The position numbers were made by a program, and so were the translations under genes. From Capitulum mitella (Eukaryota > Arthropoda > Thecostraca > Pollicipedomorpha > Pollicipedidae): 64,000 nt of DNA. The stretch covers positions 6,820,001 through 6,884,000 of the forward strand of contig CP099850.1 in NCBI GenBank assembly GCA_030062745.1, in the 5' to 3' direction. A model generated the notes under the pieces. It was not told the DNA's origin. It did not search any database and was given only the letters and a program-made list of their open reading frames with translations. Positions 46,650 through 57,399 of this stretch are shown piece after piece (within the stretch, counting starts at the first letter, position 1; each line of letters opens with the position of its first letter).

Positions 46650-47165
46650 ACGCCCCCTCCCCCCACTTAGTGGAAGGTGTCGGAATACCCCAGTCATTGC
46701 CGGATTGAGGCAGCTTTGAATAATGGAAAGTGCACCGGTGGTAATGAAGCTTTGAGACAGCACGTCAACTCGTTTGAAGCTATCAGTGACATTGGAATCG
46801 GTGTATGCGTAGTCCCTTGCTCAGGTTATGTGAACTCAGCGGTTGAGTGTCAGTGTTCGAACAGCGCCCGACTATGGATGGTCGGCTTACCCCGTCCGGT
46901 CAGCCAAAATACGACTCCTGTTAGGTGGCCTCACTACGGAAGTTTTGATGCAGCATGGGCTTTTTGGGGGTTAGGAACCCTTCACGGGAAAGCGGACCTC
47001 TCAAGATCAAGATCTCGAAATTTCGCGGTTGACACCTTCCCATGATCAAATACAATCCGCCGCCACTGCTTCCATCTTACTCTAGGATAGGCTTTGCTGT
47101 ATTTATGGCATCGTAACAGATGCATTTAACTGTTACTTTCCATACATACAAACATATATATAACG
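46650..47165. other. Unassigned DNA
   Basis: A plus-strand frame of 122 codons (46677-47045) shows no recognisable motifs. Confidence 0.25.
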
Positions 47166-47172
47166 AATTGTA

Positions 47173-47173
<1 letters not shown>

Positions 47174-47245
<72 letters not shown>

Positions 47246-47247
47246 CA
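47174..47247. repeat. CA then TA microsatellite
   Basis: About 19 CA units followed by a TA tract, then 'aaaatactt' duplications to about 47350. Confidence 0.95.
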
Positions 47248-47349
47248 AAGTTGTTATTCAATAACTACTTCCTGGTCCTCATTAAAATTAAAATACTTCC
47301 TTTAATTAAGATTAAAATACTCATTAAAATACTTCCTGGTTCTCATTAA

Positions 47350-48235
47350 AAACACAGAACATTTTCCAGCCATATATCCTGGCATTTTCTTGAACTTGAC
47401 CTGTGATGTCACGTGTCAACTTAAAGGTCCAGTTCTGCCGCCTAAGATGAGAAAGACACGCCCTATAGATTTCCGTTGGAATATCAAAATCATTTGGATG
47501 GGTCTCTTAGTTCCTAACGTACGAGGAAGACAATTTCCCCTCCCTCATCCCCACAAAGACGGTCGCGGGTGTCGGAATAGATACCCCAACGGACCAAGTG
47601 GTTAACAACGACACAGCGAATTGAAACGCTTCGTTAGCATGTGGTCCTAAGTTCCTGCTGATGTCTGTTGGGGGGAGAGATTCGATCGATTTGGCCGAAA
47701 ACCGTATTTTTGAATCCGGATTTCGACCTACGGTGGTTACGTAGGAAAAAGATTTTCACCATCTAGGTCGAATCAGATACGTGGCCGGATGCCGATGAAA
47801 CGCGGGTTGTTCCCATTTGGTATCCTACCTAAAATGACCGTGGCAAATATTTGGTAACCTCTGGGCATGCTTCCTTCTATCGAAACACAGCAGGTAATGA
47901 GATGACGCGGTGACAAGCCTATGTCAGCGAGTGGTGCAGTGCAAAACAGGGATAACCTGCATTTGCACGCATATCCCGATTCGGTCATGCTTGATCCATC
48001 GATTTAGGCGTTATGGAGTTATATGGTTTAATACGGAGTTAAAGTCCTCATTTAATATGAGACTCTCCATTTAAAGAAACATTCGCTAGGACCCAAACAC
48101 ACGTGGACTCAAATTTCGCACATCCGGGAGAGGGATGCAGATCGAAAAGAGAATTTCGATAGTCTGAAATAAGCGTGAGGTTTCAGAAAGTTGTGATCGT
48201 TTTGGCAGTGCAGTTGCAATACTGCACTGCATTAC
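47350..48235. other. Unassigned DNA
   Basis: No gene or repeat recognised. Confidence 0.3.
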
Positions 48236-48239
48236 ATCA

Positions 48240-48770
48240 ATCCCCTTCTTTGTCCAGCAGCATCCGCGCGCCGCACGTAACGTATAGCGAACGACCACCG
48301 GATGTTTCCGAAAAACCCCATTTTGCGCAGGCCTCGAGGCTATCATCAGCGACGACGCCCGACACCGGAGATTCCACAGCGGCGCTATTGCCCTCGCCTG
48401 GCGAAGAATGCCGCCGCCGGTGGGTCATCTGGCGGCCGGGCCGTGGCGCCGCCGACGTCGGGCCTATTGACCGCGGCACAACACGCACCCTATTGCGCTG
48501 CGGCGCCATGGCGCGTCACGTGACGGCATGGCAAGCGTCGCCGTCCGCTCATCGGGCGGCCGTCACGCAGCTCCCGACATTGAACTGTAAACGAGACGGC
48601 GCCCGAGCCATCGGCGGCAGACGGCCGTGTTGGACGGCTCTGGCAGCCGGCACTCTGCTCTCAGCAGGCCGCACGGAGCCGCTGGCAGTCTGCCGGTTAA
48701 GGGCGCCACGGCCTGATTTGGTTTCGGGTCTCGGTCGGCCACCCATTGTCAACGGCCGATTGGAAGTTTG
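48240..48770. other. CpG-island-like segment
   Basis: About 530 bp are very rich in C, G and CpG, in contrast to the AT-rich flanks. A CACGTG E-box core lies within 'gcgtcacgtgacgg' near 48514. A 198-codon plus frame and a 90-codon minus frame both stay open here because stops are rare in such composition. This could be a promoter with 5' exon of an unseen gene. No product is recognisable. Confidence 0.4.
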
Positions 48771-49910
48771 ATGGAGTCTGATTTGTATGCACTGTGCTGC
48801 GCTGAGCCCTCGCGTTCTGTTTTCCTCGGGGTTTACCGCACTGTTCATTTGCGTGTGTTTGGCTGATGTTTATTTAGGCCTCTAGGCACTGGAAGTCATA
48901 GCCACAAAGAAAAGTAATGCCCGAAATTATTAAAAGTCGTGGTTTCCCCCTGATTAAAAGTACATCGAAAACCACTATTACATTTCGGCCGCAAAAAAAC
49001 TCGTCATCTGTCTGATCTGCCTAGGAGACTGAGCTGCATTAGTGCAGAGAACATGATCGCCACACTCTTCGACTGATCCACAGAAAGCGACCTCCGTGCG
49101 ATCCTAAGGCAATGGCCGAGGCATTTCGACCGTAGCGGAGACCCATCACAGCTCCACACGGCGGGACCACCTCCTGCACATCCCATACTCTCAGCGGGAC
49201 GGACAGCAGACATTTCTCCTGTCGGCGTGTACTACAACAAACTACACTACACTGCACTACACAACGTAAGTACAGCTCACTGTCTATGTTTCAGTAGCCT
49301 TGGCAATGCCCTCCGACCTGTCGAGGATGATGACTTTTCTCTTTGGCTGTGATCCTATACGACACCGCGCCTGGCGCCTGAAGGGAACATGATGGGCACA
49401 TCTAGGGCTGTTCCTTGGGCTATTTCTTTTCGTTTTCTTGAGGTGTGGCCTTTTTTGTTCTGGTGCTTTATATGTGAAAGAAAATATAATATGTATTTTC
49501 TATATATATATATATATATATGAGCATTGATCATTAAAGAAAACAGCCGCTGCGTTGTCAATAACCTTCATACAGATATTTTCAATCTTGCTGATCAAAC
49601 GCCAGTTTTCTGGTCTGTGACTGCTGAGGACTGAGGCAAAATTCATCATGGCAAGAAGAGTCTATGTAGTGAAGCACATAGTTCATCTCATGTATTTTGC
49701 ATTTCTGTCGACGATTCGCCAAACATTTTACATTATCAAGACTCAAAATGAGTAGCAATAGATATCACAGAATAACATCGGTTAACACTAAGTATGGCTG
49801 GCGATCGAATTATCAGATGAAATGACAAAATGTTGAAACGTATTACCGTAGCTTTTGAGTTAAAATGTACGACACCAGAGTATCTTACTTCACGACTCGC
49901 AGTCGGCAGC
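48771..49910. other. Unassigned DNA with a short TA tract
   Basis: TA microsatellite at 49500-49521. Otherwise nothing recognised. Confidence 0.35.
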
Positions 49911-49914
49911 GCCA

Positions 49915-50520
49915 TAAACGCCCGACTGGTGAGTGCCGTTGACCGCTCCCTTCCCTTCTAACTCACGAACGGCAGGTCGCACTGTAGAAGTAAGCATACT
50001 GATGGAAAGTCCGCGACAACAAGAGCTCGACTTTGGGCTCATTTTTACAGCTGAATGGTATGTAAGGCATTTATGTCCTGCATATGCTTCCCATAGCCGG
50101 CCACATGAACCCGAGAAACGGCCTGGATCTCAAGAACTGTGATTAACGAAGACTGGGTACAGGCACCGACCACCGGCGCAGCCAAAGCGGGCCCGCCCGC
50201 TTTATGCCCGTATTTTTTGTGAAAACCATTGCACATCGTCTTCCCAGCAGGCGGCTTTCGTATTTCATTTCACAATGAGCTTTGGTCCCCCCCCCCAAGA
50301 AAACCCTGGCCGCGCCCCTGCGCACCAACGAATAGGTTTCAGTCTGCAGATGCCGGTACACGTCTAATGTGTATGATTTGTGTCACATATACGCGGAAAC
50401 GTTGAGTTGAAGATAAAACGATTTTCGCGCCACTGCACCGTGGGCGCAGATGCAGAACGTGGGATGGAGCAGAGTGGTGACCTCCGAAAACTTTTTCTTG
50501 TTTTTTTCGTCTTATGTAAT
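49915..50520 (-). mobile_element. TTAA family 2, partial copy, interrupted by an hAT-like MITE
   Basis: The right end CGCCCGACTGG is followed by 'tctaactcacgaacgg', 'ggatctcaagaactgtga' and 'ccggtacacgtctaatg', all in the order seen in the copy at 52164-53383 (minus orientation). The remainder of the element is missing beyond about 50520. A 150-bp sequence (50171-50320) interrupts it. Confidence 0.75.
50171..50320 (-). mobile_element. hAT-like MITE (~150 bp)
   Basis: The inverted right end CAGGGGCGCGGCCAGGG, with following TTTTCTT and a G-run, matches the end of the element at 62114-62375. The left end CACCGGCGCAGCCAAAG is its imperfect inverse. Flanking 'gcaccgac' (50163-50170) and 'gcaccaac' (50322-50329) resemble an 8-bp target duplication, with one extra base at the junction. 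The family-2 copy at 52164 lacks this insert. No coding content. Confidence 0.6.
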
Positions 50521-51040
50521 CAATTCTGACTCCCTCGTTCCGAATTCGCTGTCAGAACTGCAAAAATCGCAATGGAAACCGTTCTATTCAGTCCTAAAAA
50601 TGTTGCCCGGCTGAAACAGCCTGTGATTGGTTATGACGTCACGACACCCCCAGAGATCGTCTAGTCATAGCCTGGCCGGTCCGGCTGGACTATGACGTTT
50701 AACACGGCGGAAAAAGTCACCCTGGGTTTTTTTACCTGCAGTTCCTGAACCGTTCGAGATCAAACCGTGAAACTTGGTGACTGTCTGTAATGCCCTTTCC
50801 ATCATATGTCGGCATAAATGCACGACCCTAGTGCATCAAGTGGGGTTTCTAGACGGGCGTTTACGGAGACACATTGTAAAAATTACACGTAATTTCATAA
50901 TCCGCAAGTCCCAGCTTAATGTGCCAAGTACTGGCTAAATTGCCACCTCCGTGAGAAGGCCAGTTATTCCTTAGATCCTCGCATTTCCTTAGAACCAACA
51001 CAAAGAAAGCTTCCAGATAGCTCGGAGCATAAACGCTATA
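50521..51040. other. Unassigned DNA with palindrome and possible TTAA-element end
   Basis: An imperfect palindrome at 50662-50697 (GTCATAGCCTGGCCGG / CCGGCTGGACTATGAC) stands next to TTAA at 50699-50702. After it, 'gaaccgttcgagatcaaacc' and 'gtgaaacttggtgac' repeat the block seen near family-1 ends. This suggests an uncharacterised TTAA-element end; its partner was not found. Confidence 0.4.
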
Positions 51041-51044
51041 TCAA

Positions 51045-52159
51045 CCCGCCCCGACTGGGGAGGCGAACCTTTTAACTGGTTATTTTTACACCTTGTGTCA
51101 AAGTATTGAACCCAGGTCAAGTCAGGTTTCTGACCTATGCCGGGTCAAGCGCACCCATGTCTAAGAAATTAGGCGTCCTGTAACATTTTCGGAAAACATG
51201 ATATCACAACAAACGTTTTAGGGATTCGAGATCTTGACAGATGCAACAAATCTGCTAACTCAGGTTTTGCGGGTTGTTGCGGGTCTTTGACCTAAGGCCA
51301 ATCCCATTTTCAAGACGTCGTCGTTTTTTACGGAAACTGACGGATTTTTTATCATTTTAGTGTGGGATGATGCAGACATCCAGTTACCGTCAATGGCCAA
51401 AGTAGCAATGCCCTCCAGCCAGTGACCTGAGGTCAGGTGACGAATAGCTGTTATGAGCTAAAATGCGCCGCCGTCAAAATCGGCGATGATTTACTCAGAA
51501 CGGGTAGAAAATGGCAGAACTGGCTCGCACAGTTGCTATTAATACCGAGAAGTTGAAAAAGTCTAAAAAATTGTATGTTTGGGGAATAAATAGGCTCTCG
51601 CGAAAAAAGCCCACCACTTTTGTAGCAAAACTGCTGAACTTTTCCAAAATTTCTGCATGAGAAACAATCACAAGAACCACAAAGATGAAGGAATATCACA
51701 TGAAAATGCTTATCTCGCGAATACGAGACGCTAAAACTAGATCCCGTTCATTTCATACTGCGTTCGGCTAGGGCGCCCGCTGGCAGTCGGCGCGAAAATC
51801 GCCATGTCCTTAATTCAACGTTTCAACGTATATGTTAAACAAGTCAGAGAAATCACACGTTTACCGGCCTTTGCTGACTTTTACCTGCTGTGGGTGCCTT
51901 TACGTAGACTTTATTAATCCCAGTCATTGAGATCCAGGCCTCTTCTCGGTTCTATGCAGTCGGCTGTGAGAATTACGTAAACGCTCACGTATTATCCAAA
52001 ATTAAGATGATAACAGTTTCGAGTTCTGCTTGTCACGAGCTTCCCAACGGTGTGCTTATTTTTATCGTGTGACCAACCGCTCGTGTGTTAGAGGGGACCC
52101 CGTCGTCAACCGCTCCCCCATTCGTGTGTGGTTGGCGCTGATTACCAGTCGGGTGTGGA
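51045..52159 (+). mobile_element. TTAA family 2, copy 3
   Basis: The left target copy is mutated to TCAA (51041-51044), followed by CCCGCCCCGACTGGGG. The right end ...CCAGTCGGGTGTGGA meets TTAA at 52160-52163. The internal order matches copy 2. Family-2 DNA begins again at once in the opposite orientation. Non-coding. Confidence 0.85.
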
Positions 52160-52163
52160 TTAA

Positions 52164-53383
52164 CCCGCGCACGACCGTGGGTTGGCGACGATCACGTCCG
52201 ACTGGCGGGAGGGTTGACCGCCCCCTCTAACTCACGAACAGTTGGTCGCACGATAAAAAGCACACCGTTGGTAAGCTTGTGACAAGTAGAGCTGGAAACT
52301 GGTCTCATTTTTAGTATTAGATAATACGTAAACAATTTACGTCCTATATAAGTTTTCTGATGGTCGACTGCATGAGACCAAAAAAAACGGCCTGAATCTC
52401 AAGGGCTGTGACTAATAACGCAAAAGTAAAGGCACCATCGCACAAGTAAAGGTCCGCACATGCCGATACACGTCTAATTTTTCAGATTTGTTCAATATAC
52501 GCTGAAACGCTGAGTTAAAGACACGCCAATTTTCACGCCGGTTGTCGGCGGGCGCCGCAGCCGTACACAGTAAGAAATTAGCGGGAACTAATTTTAGCGT
52601 TCATTTATTTTCGCGACATAAGTCTATCCATGTAAATTTTATTCATCTTCGTGGTTCTTGTGATGGTTTCTCATGCTTAAACTTTGGAAAAATTCGGTAG
52701 TTCCCAAACTACACAATTGACGGAGCTTTATTCGCGAGGGCCTGTTTATTTCCAAAATATGAAATTTTTAAAACTTTTTGAGGTTATTGGTATTACTTCC
52801 ATCTGTGCAAGCCAGTTCTGCCATTTTCTACCGATTCTGAGTAATTCGTCGCTGGTTTTGACTGCGGTACATTTCGGCTCACTACAATTCTTCGTGACCT
52901 GACCTCAGGTCAATGGTTGGAAGTCATTGATACTTTGCCCAATGACGTTAACTAGATGTCTGCTTCATTCCACTCTAAAAATGTTATGAAATTTTCCGCC
53001 AATTTCCGAAAAACACGTGTCCTAAAAATATGCTGGACCTTAGGTCAATGACCCAGAAAATTTTTGAAAAATCTGATATAGTAGATTTGTTGCAGCCATC
53101 CAGATTACTAATCCCTGAAAGTATTATTGTGATATCTCGCTTTCCGAAAAAGTTACACGGCGCTAGACTTTTTGGACATCGGTCCGTTTGACCTGTCCCA
53201 TGTCAAACACCTGACTTGACCTGTCCCATGTCAAACACCTGACTTGACCTGAAGCCAAAAGTTTGACACAAGGTGTAAAAATAATCATGCAAAAGATACA
53301 CCAAATTTCGTGGCTCTGTGTCCGTCCATTCTCTTGCAATTCCAGAAAAACCTTGGGAGGAACCGCCCCCAGTCCGGGGCGGG
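52164..53383 (-). mobile_element. TTAA family 2, copy 4 (inverted, shares TTAA with copy 3)
   Basis: It starts directly after the TTAA at 52160-52163 with CCCGCGCACGACC. It ends AGTCCGGGGCGGG before TTAA at 53384-53387. The orientation is opposite to copy 3. It contains a 31-bp tandem duplication at about 53201-53262 ('tgacctgtcccatgtcaaac' unit). Non-coding. Confidence 0.88.
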
Positions 53384-53387
53384 TTAA

Positions 53388-54795
53388 TTCTCGCCAGTCC
53401 GGGGAGCGGTGTTGGTGCACTCCATACCGGTTTTACCGAGACAGATGCTGGAACGGTCCCCCGAATAGGCTGAAACTTTGGATAGCTGAATTTCAACCCT
53501 TTTTACACACGCCCTGAAGCTTTTAAAATGATGTCATGTCAGGTCGTTGAGCTGTGACCTCGCTCTCGAGGGCCTGCAGAGCATAAATGTCGAAAACCTG
53601 GCCCCGGCACGCCAAAATAGTGCTTTTGAGATGGTTTCAGACTAGACTGCTGTTTGCCAGTGGTTCTTCCGGCTATGAAGTGACCTTTTATACCCACTGC
53701 AAGACACAGACCATCTAAGGTCAAAGTTACGTCGGGTCACATTCTGTGAAAATTAGTCTGTTGCGACTCCCCTTTCAGACCGTGTTTAGAGGTTTCATAT
53801 GGTTCTCTGGAAATGTGGGTTATGTCTTTAGCGGGTACAAGGTCATTCAGGACCAAGGTCATATCGGGTCAAGCTCCAGAATTCGCCTCACGTGATGGGA
53901 CTTGGTCTTTTGCTATGCAACGAAACTGGTGCGGCATAGTGCAAGACCGGTTCAAGGTCATTCGAGACCAAGGCCGAGCTGATTTTGTATGACCTCATGT
54001 GACCTTGCTGACCACTAGGACACCAGTATGGTCTATGTGAACTTAACAAAGCTTTGCCTCGTGAATGCCCAAAGAGCCGTGCAAATTATGTAAAACTGGA
54101 CTTGACCTCGTCTGACCTAACCTGACAGGTCAACCGTAATACGTCTTAAAATAACCTGGGTAAAAGCTGCAGAGAACTGCCAGGGCTTTCTGCTATATTT
54201 TTTGTTTAGCAAGTTAGGGTGAAAATTCGTGGGAGGTTGCATCCCTTGGAATGGCGAAGGTGGCGAAAACCGGAAAGCTGGCGAGGATTAAATTGTTACT
54301 CACATGATTAAACAGCCCTGATACTCCCTGCACATGTGTTGGGCATCTTACCTCGGTGCCCGTATTCTTGCACCGTATTGGCTCCCTGTGATGAGAATAC
54401 TGACTAATGAGAACTTCGCAATACTTTCTAATAACCATGGTCATAGCCACGTACTTGCAATGCTTTCTGATTGTTCTGGTCATAGCCACTTATCCAGAGT
54501 TTTGGAAACGAAGGGTAAATTCGGTCAAAAGGTCATATTAAACTCTACCGTGACCATAAAATACCCATTTAAGTGCATGGTGTGTGAAAAAATGACAACT
54601 CGGGATAAACGGTGCTCTCTGATACCGAATTTGTCTCCAAAAATGGCAAAACAGTAATACTGAAAACTTTAATAACCGTGTTATCTAATCTCCGGATCAA
54701 ACCGTCTGCGATAGTTTGTCTCAACCTCACGACGCTGTTGCGGACTGAGTACTGTCGACGCCATCGCGGAACAGGAATTTGCTGTTGGTGCTATT
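53388..54795. other. Unassigned DNA, TGACCT-rich
   Basis: There are many 'aaggtcat' and 'gacctnacctga' strings at 53540-54130. Short frames only. A degenerate copy of the family-2 end string ('cgccagtccgggg') lies at 53392. Confidence 0.3.
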
Positions 54796-54804
54796 AAAAT
54801 CAGT

Positions 54805-55092
54805 TTATTTTTGAGGATTTAATGGGAGGCGCAGTGTCTCGGTGCTTACCACGTTCCACCATTCGTGCCTGCGCGCCGTTATCGGCCGGGGAGCCAGTCT
54901 GTGGGGGATGACGGCGGCGACGACTCCCGTCCAGATGGGCACATATGAAATGCCTGGGGTCGCCGAAGTGTCGAAAACTGCCCAAAACAATTCATCTCTG
55001 CCGAGTAACCGTTGGACCGGGAGCGCGGGAACCGTCACAGCGAGCAGACGGCGACAAAACACCGAAATGTAACGCGAAAAGGCGGCCGCCAA
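54805..55092 (-). CDS. Unrecognised minus-strand frame, 95 codons
   Basis: It starts with ATG at 55092 in locally GC-rich DNA. The product contains 'ALPVQRLLGRDELFWAVF' and 'YVPIWTGVVAAVIPHRL', of moderate complexity and partly hydrophobic. No domain is recognised and overlapping plus-strand frames exist. Low confidence. Confidence 0.2.
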   Translation of the reverse strand: MAAAFSRYISVFCRRLLAVTVPALPVQRLLGRDELFWAVFDTSATPGISYVPIWTGVVAAVIPHRLAPRPITARRHEWWNVVSTETLRLPLNPQK

Positions 55093-55287
55093 CGCAGCTC
55101 GCCGGCACCTGGGGGTTTCATGATGTCACTAGCCTCGGGCGCATTTCGAGGCCACTACCTTCCGGCGCGGACATCTCCTGAGCTAAACGTCGTACAGCGA
55201 TTCAAGTACGATAGCTGTGAGCAACGTCTACAGTTCCATGGGATGAGCATGAAAACGAAACAAAAAATAAATCAGTCCCTACTTTAT

Positions 55288-55850
55288 TAACGGACATTAA
55301 TTTTAGCGTGCCTTTATTTTAGTAAAATAAGCCTTGCCAGCTGCTACCTTTATCTGTTTTTATGGTGGTACTCGACCAGTGTTCAGGGACGAGCGAAATC
55401 GTCCGAAAAATATGGTCTGATTTTTTATCGAGATCGACCTTGCTTCAGTGCAGGCTGACAAAGTCGAAATCACATAAATTAACCTGAAGATAAACGAAAA
55501 CGAAATGATATTACGTCAACATTTTTATGTTGTGGTTTTCGTTCTTTTTCTAATCGTTGTTACCAGTCCACACAAATGGCGGAGCTGTTTTTGCAAAAGC
55601 CTGTTGTTCATTTTCAAAACATGCATTTTTGTTTTTACTTGTTGAGATTCTTGATACCGTTACGAACTGTGAGAACCATTTCGGCCATTTTCTATCGGGT
55701 CTGAGACACTCATCGCCGATGTCGACAGTGGCGCACGTGGACTCATAACAGTTGTTGGTAACCTCAGGTCGCTGGTTGGATCAACGATACTTCGTCCAAT
55801 GACGATCATTGGATGTGTGCATCACGTCACATTCAAAGAGTCACCCAAGA
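55288..55850 (-). mobile_element. TTAA family 2, internal fragment
   Basis: It aligns in order with 52585-52980 of copy 4: 'attaattttagcgtgccttt', 'ggcggagctgtttttgc', 'ccattttctatcgggtctga' and 'atacttcgtccaatgacg'. Both ends of the element are missing. It is strongly diverged, hence older than copies 3 and 4. Confidence 0.65.
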
Positions 55851-55854
55851 ACAA

Positions 55855-56154
55855 CTGCCTGATAGCAAGTCGAGGCTGCAGCGATTAGGCGATTTCATGA
55901 GAACAAACGCCACGTATTTCCTACGAAAATTTAGCTCGCTGGCTTTGTTCAGGAATCCTGGTCTCACGCATTCCAACTGTTACGGTCAAAGGTCACGGTC
56001 AAAATGAGGCAGACGTGACTTTGACGTATTCGTCGAGCAGCTGACCAGGACGGTCAGCGTAAGCGTCGACGAGTTACGCATACGGGAACACAAACGGTCC
56101 TGCTGAATACACTTCTCCCGAAGCCTGGGTCGGGTCAGACCAGGAATCGGGGCA
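55855..56154. other. Unassigned DNA
   Basis: Nothing recognised. Confidence 0.3.
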
Positions 56155-56660
56155 CACCAGTCCCATATCATTAATGAGAGGCCCCCTGAAAATCGTGTGG
56201 TCCTGCCCGCTGGGCTACCTTCGAGTGTAATCGGTACAAGGTCCTCTTTCGGACGACTGAGATTGCTTTTGAAATTGAAATTGCTACCAGACGTTAGTCG
56301 GGGCCCCCTAGCAGGATTCGAACCACGGCTTAGTGCGGGCCACCCCGGCCGATTACTTCTGTGAGGCCCCCTGGAAAATGGGAGGTAATGGTTGCTGGAC
56401 CACCCTTGAGGGAAACTGCTACCAGTCCCTCTCTCGGGCCTAAACTGGGCCCTGGAGCAGAGTTTGAATCTCGGTTTAGCGCAGGTGTCTCCGGTCCATT
56501 AATTCTACGAGGCCCCCTGAAACTTGTGAGGTCCTGGTCTCTGGACTTCTTTGAGTGTAATCGACACGAGGCCCTCTGTTTGGTAGAAGCCGGGTCCCCT
56601 CGCAGGGCCCCAACTTTGTGTCAAGGTAGGTCTATTCCGGGAGGCCCCTACCGGAAGAAA
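56155..56660 (-). repeat. ~140-190-bp satellite, inverted relative to 39945-40760
   Basis: The block 'gaggccccctgaaaNttgtg' then 'aggtcctggtctctgga' occurs near 56172, 56362, 56509 and 56641. Its reverse complement corresponds to the 'gagaccaggaactggcaac' block of the array near 40 kb. Three to four diverged units. One unit contains GGATTCGAACC (56311), the inverse of a tRNA-type B box. Confidence 0.75.
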
Positions 56661-57395
56661 GCCGAGATCCCTAAGCAAGTAAGACTTGAAGGAGCGCGAA
56701 CGCCGTGTGCCCACTTCCTTGCCTGCGTAGTAACGTTTTCCTTTATGGTTTGTTTTTGGCGCGCTCGTCGCTCCTACTCTCATTTTCTTTTTTTGTTCAG
56801 TTTCTTACGGGGCCCCGAAGCTCATAAACGGAGGTGGGCAGAAGCAAAGTTTTTGTCCCGGACCCACCACGATTGGAGAGAGGGGCAGTTGGCGGGAGGG
56901 GGAGGGGCTCTGTCCCCTGTTTCCGCTTCTGCCGCCCTTGTCTGGGAGTTTCGCAACTTCCGGTTGCCAAGTTACGCCCGGGTATCTAGCAGTGATTGTC
57001 AGACGCTGTGAATGCTATCGTGCTTCAACTACTCTTTGTCCCTACTAAGATTCGGCTCGCATCGTCTCTCCTTGTGCTGTTCCAATTTACGGTCACATGC
57101 ACGTGGCGCGACACGACCTTTACGACTCGTATTGCTTATAAATAGCTTGGAGAACACACGGCGTTCGGCGAGGTTCCTTCATTTCCTGCTCTGCGATACG
57201 TCGGGAAATTTCTCTTTCCCTCCAATAAATAAAACAATGGGAATAGTAATAAGGGGATCATATCGGGTCACATCCGCAACTTGGCCATCTTGAAAACGGC
57301 TGATGCGTCGATTGACCCGTCGGGATTGACAGAGAGGGCATTTGTTTATGTACGAGTATGTATCTACGATACTGAACGTTAGTGAATGGGGTTTA
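56661..57395. other. Unassigned DNA
   Basis: A plus-strand frame of 216 codons (56361-57011) runs from the satellite into this stretch and is not convincing. Nothing else was identified. Confidence 0.3.
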
Positions 57396-57399
57396 ACGT

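Noticed and set aside
48175-48771. 198-codon plus-strand frame
   Set aside because: It sits in a CpG-rich segment where stops are rare on both strands; no domain or homology is recognisable.
56300-56350. Possible tRNA or tRNA-derived SINE on the minus strand (GGTTCGAATCC)
   Set aside because: The string occurs in one unit of a satellite; no cloverleaf or A box fits, and other units lack it.
56361-57011. 216-codon plus-strand frame
   Set aside because: It begins inside the satellite array, is low in stops because of composition, and shows no motif.
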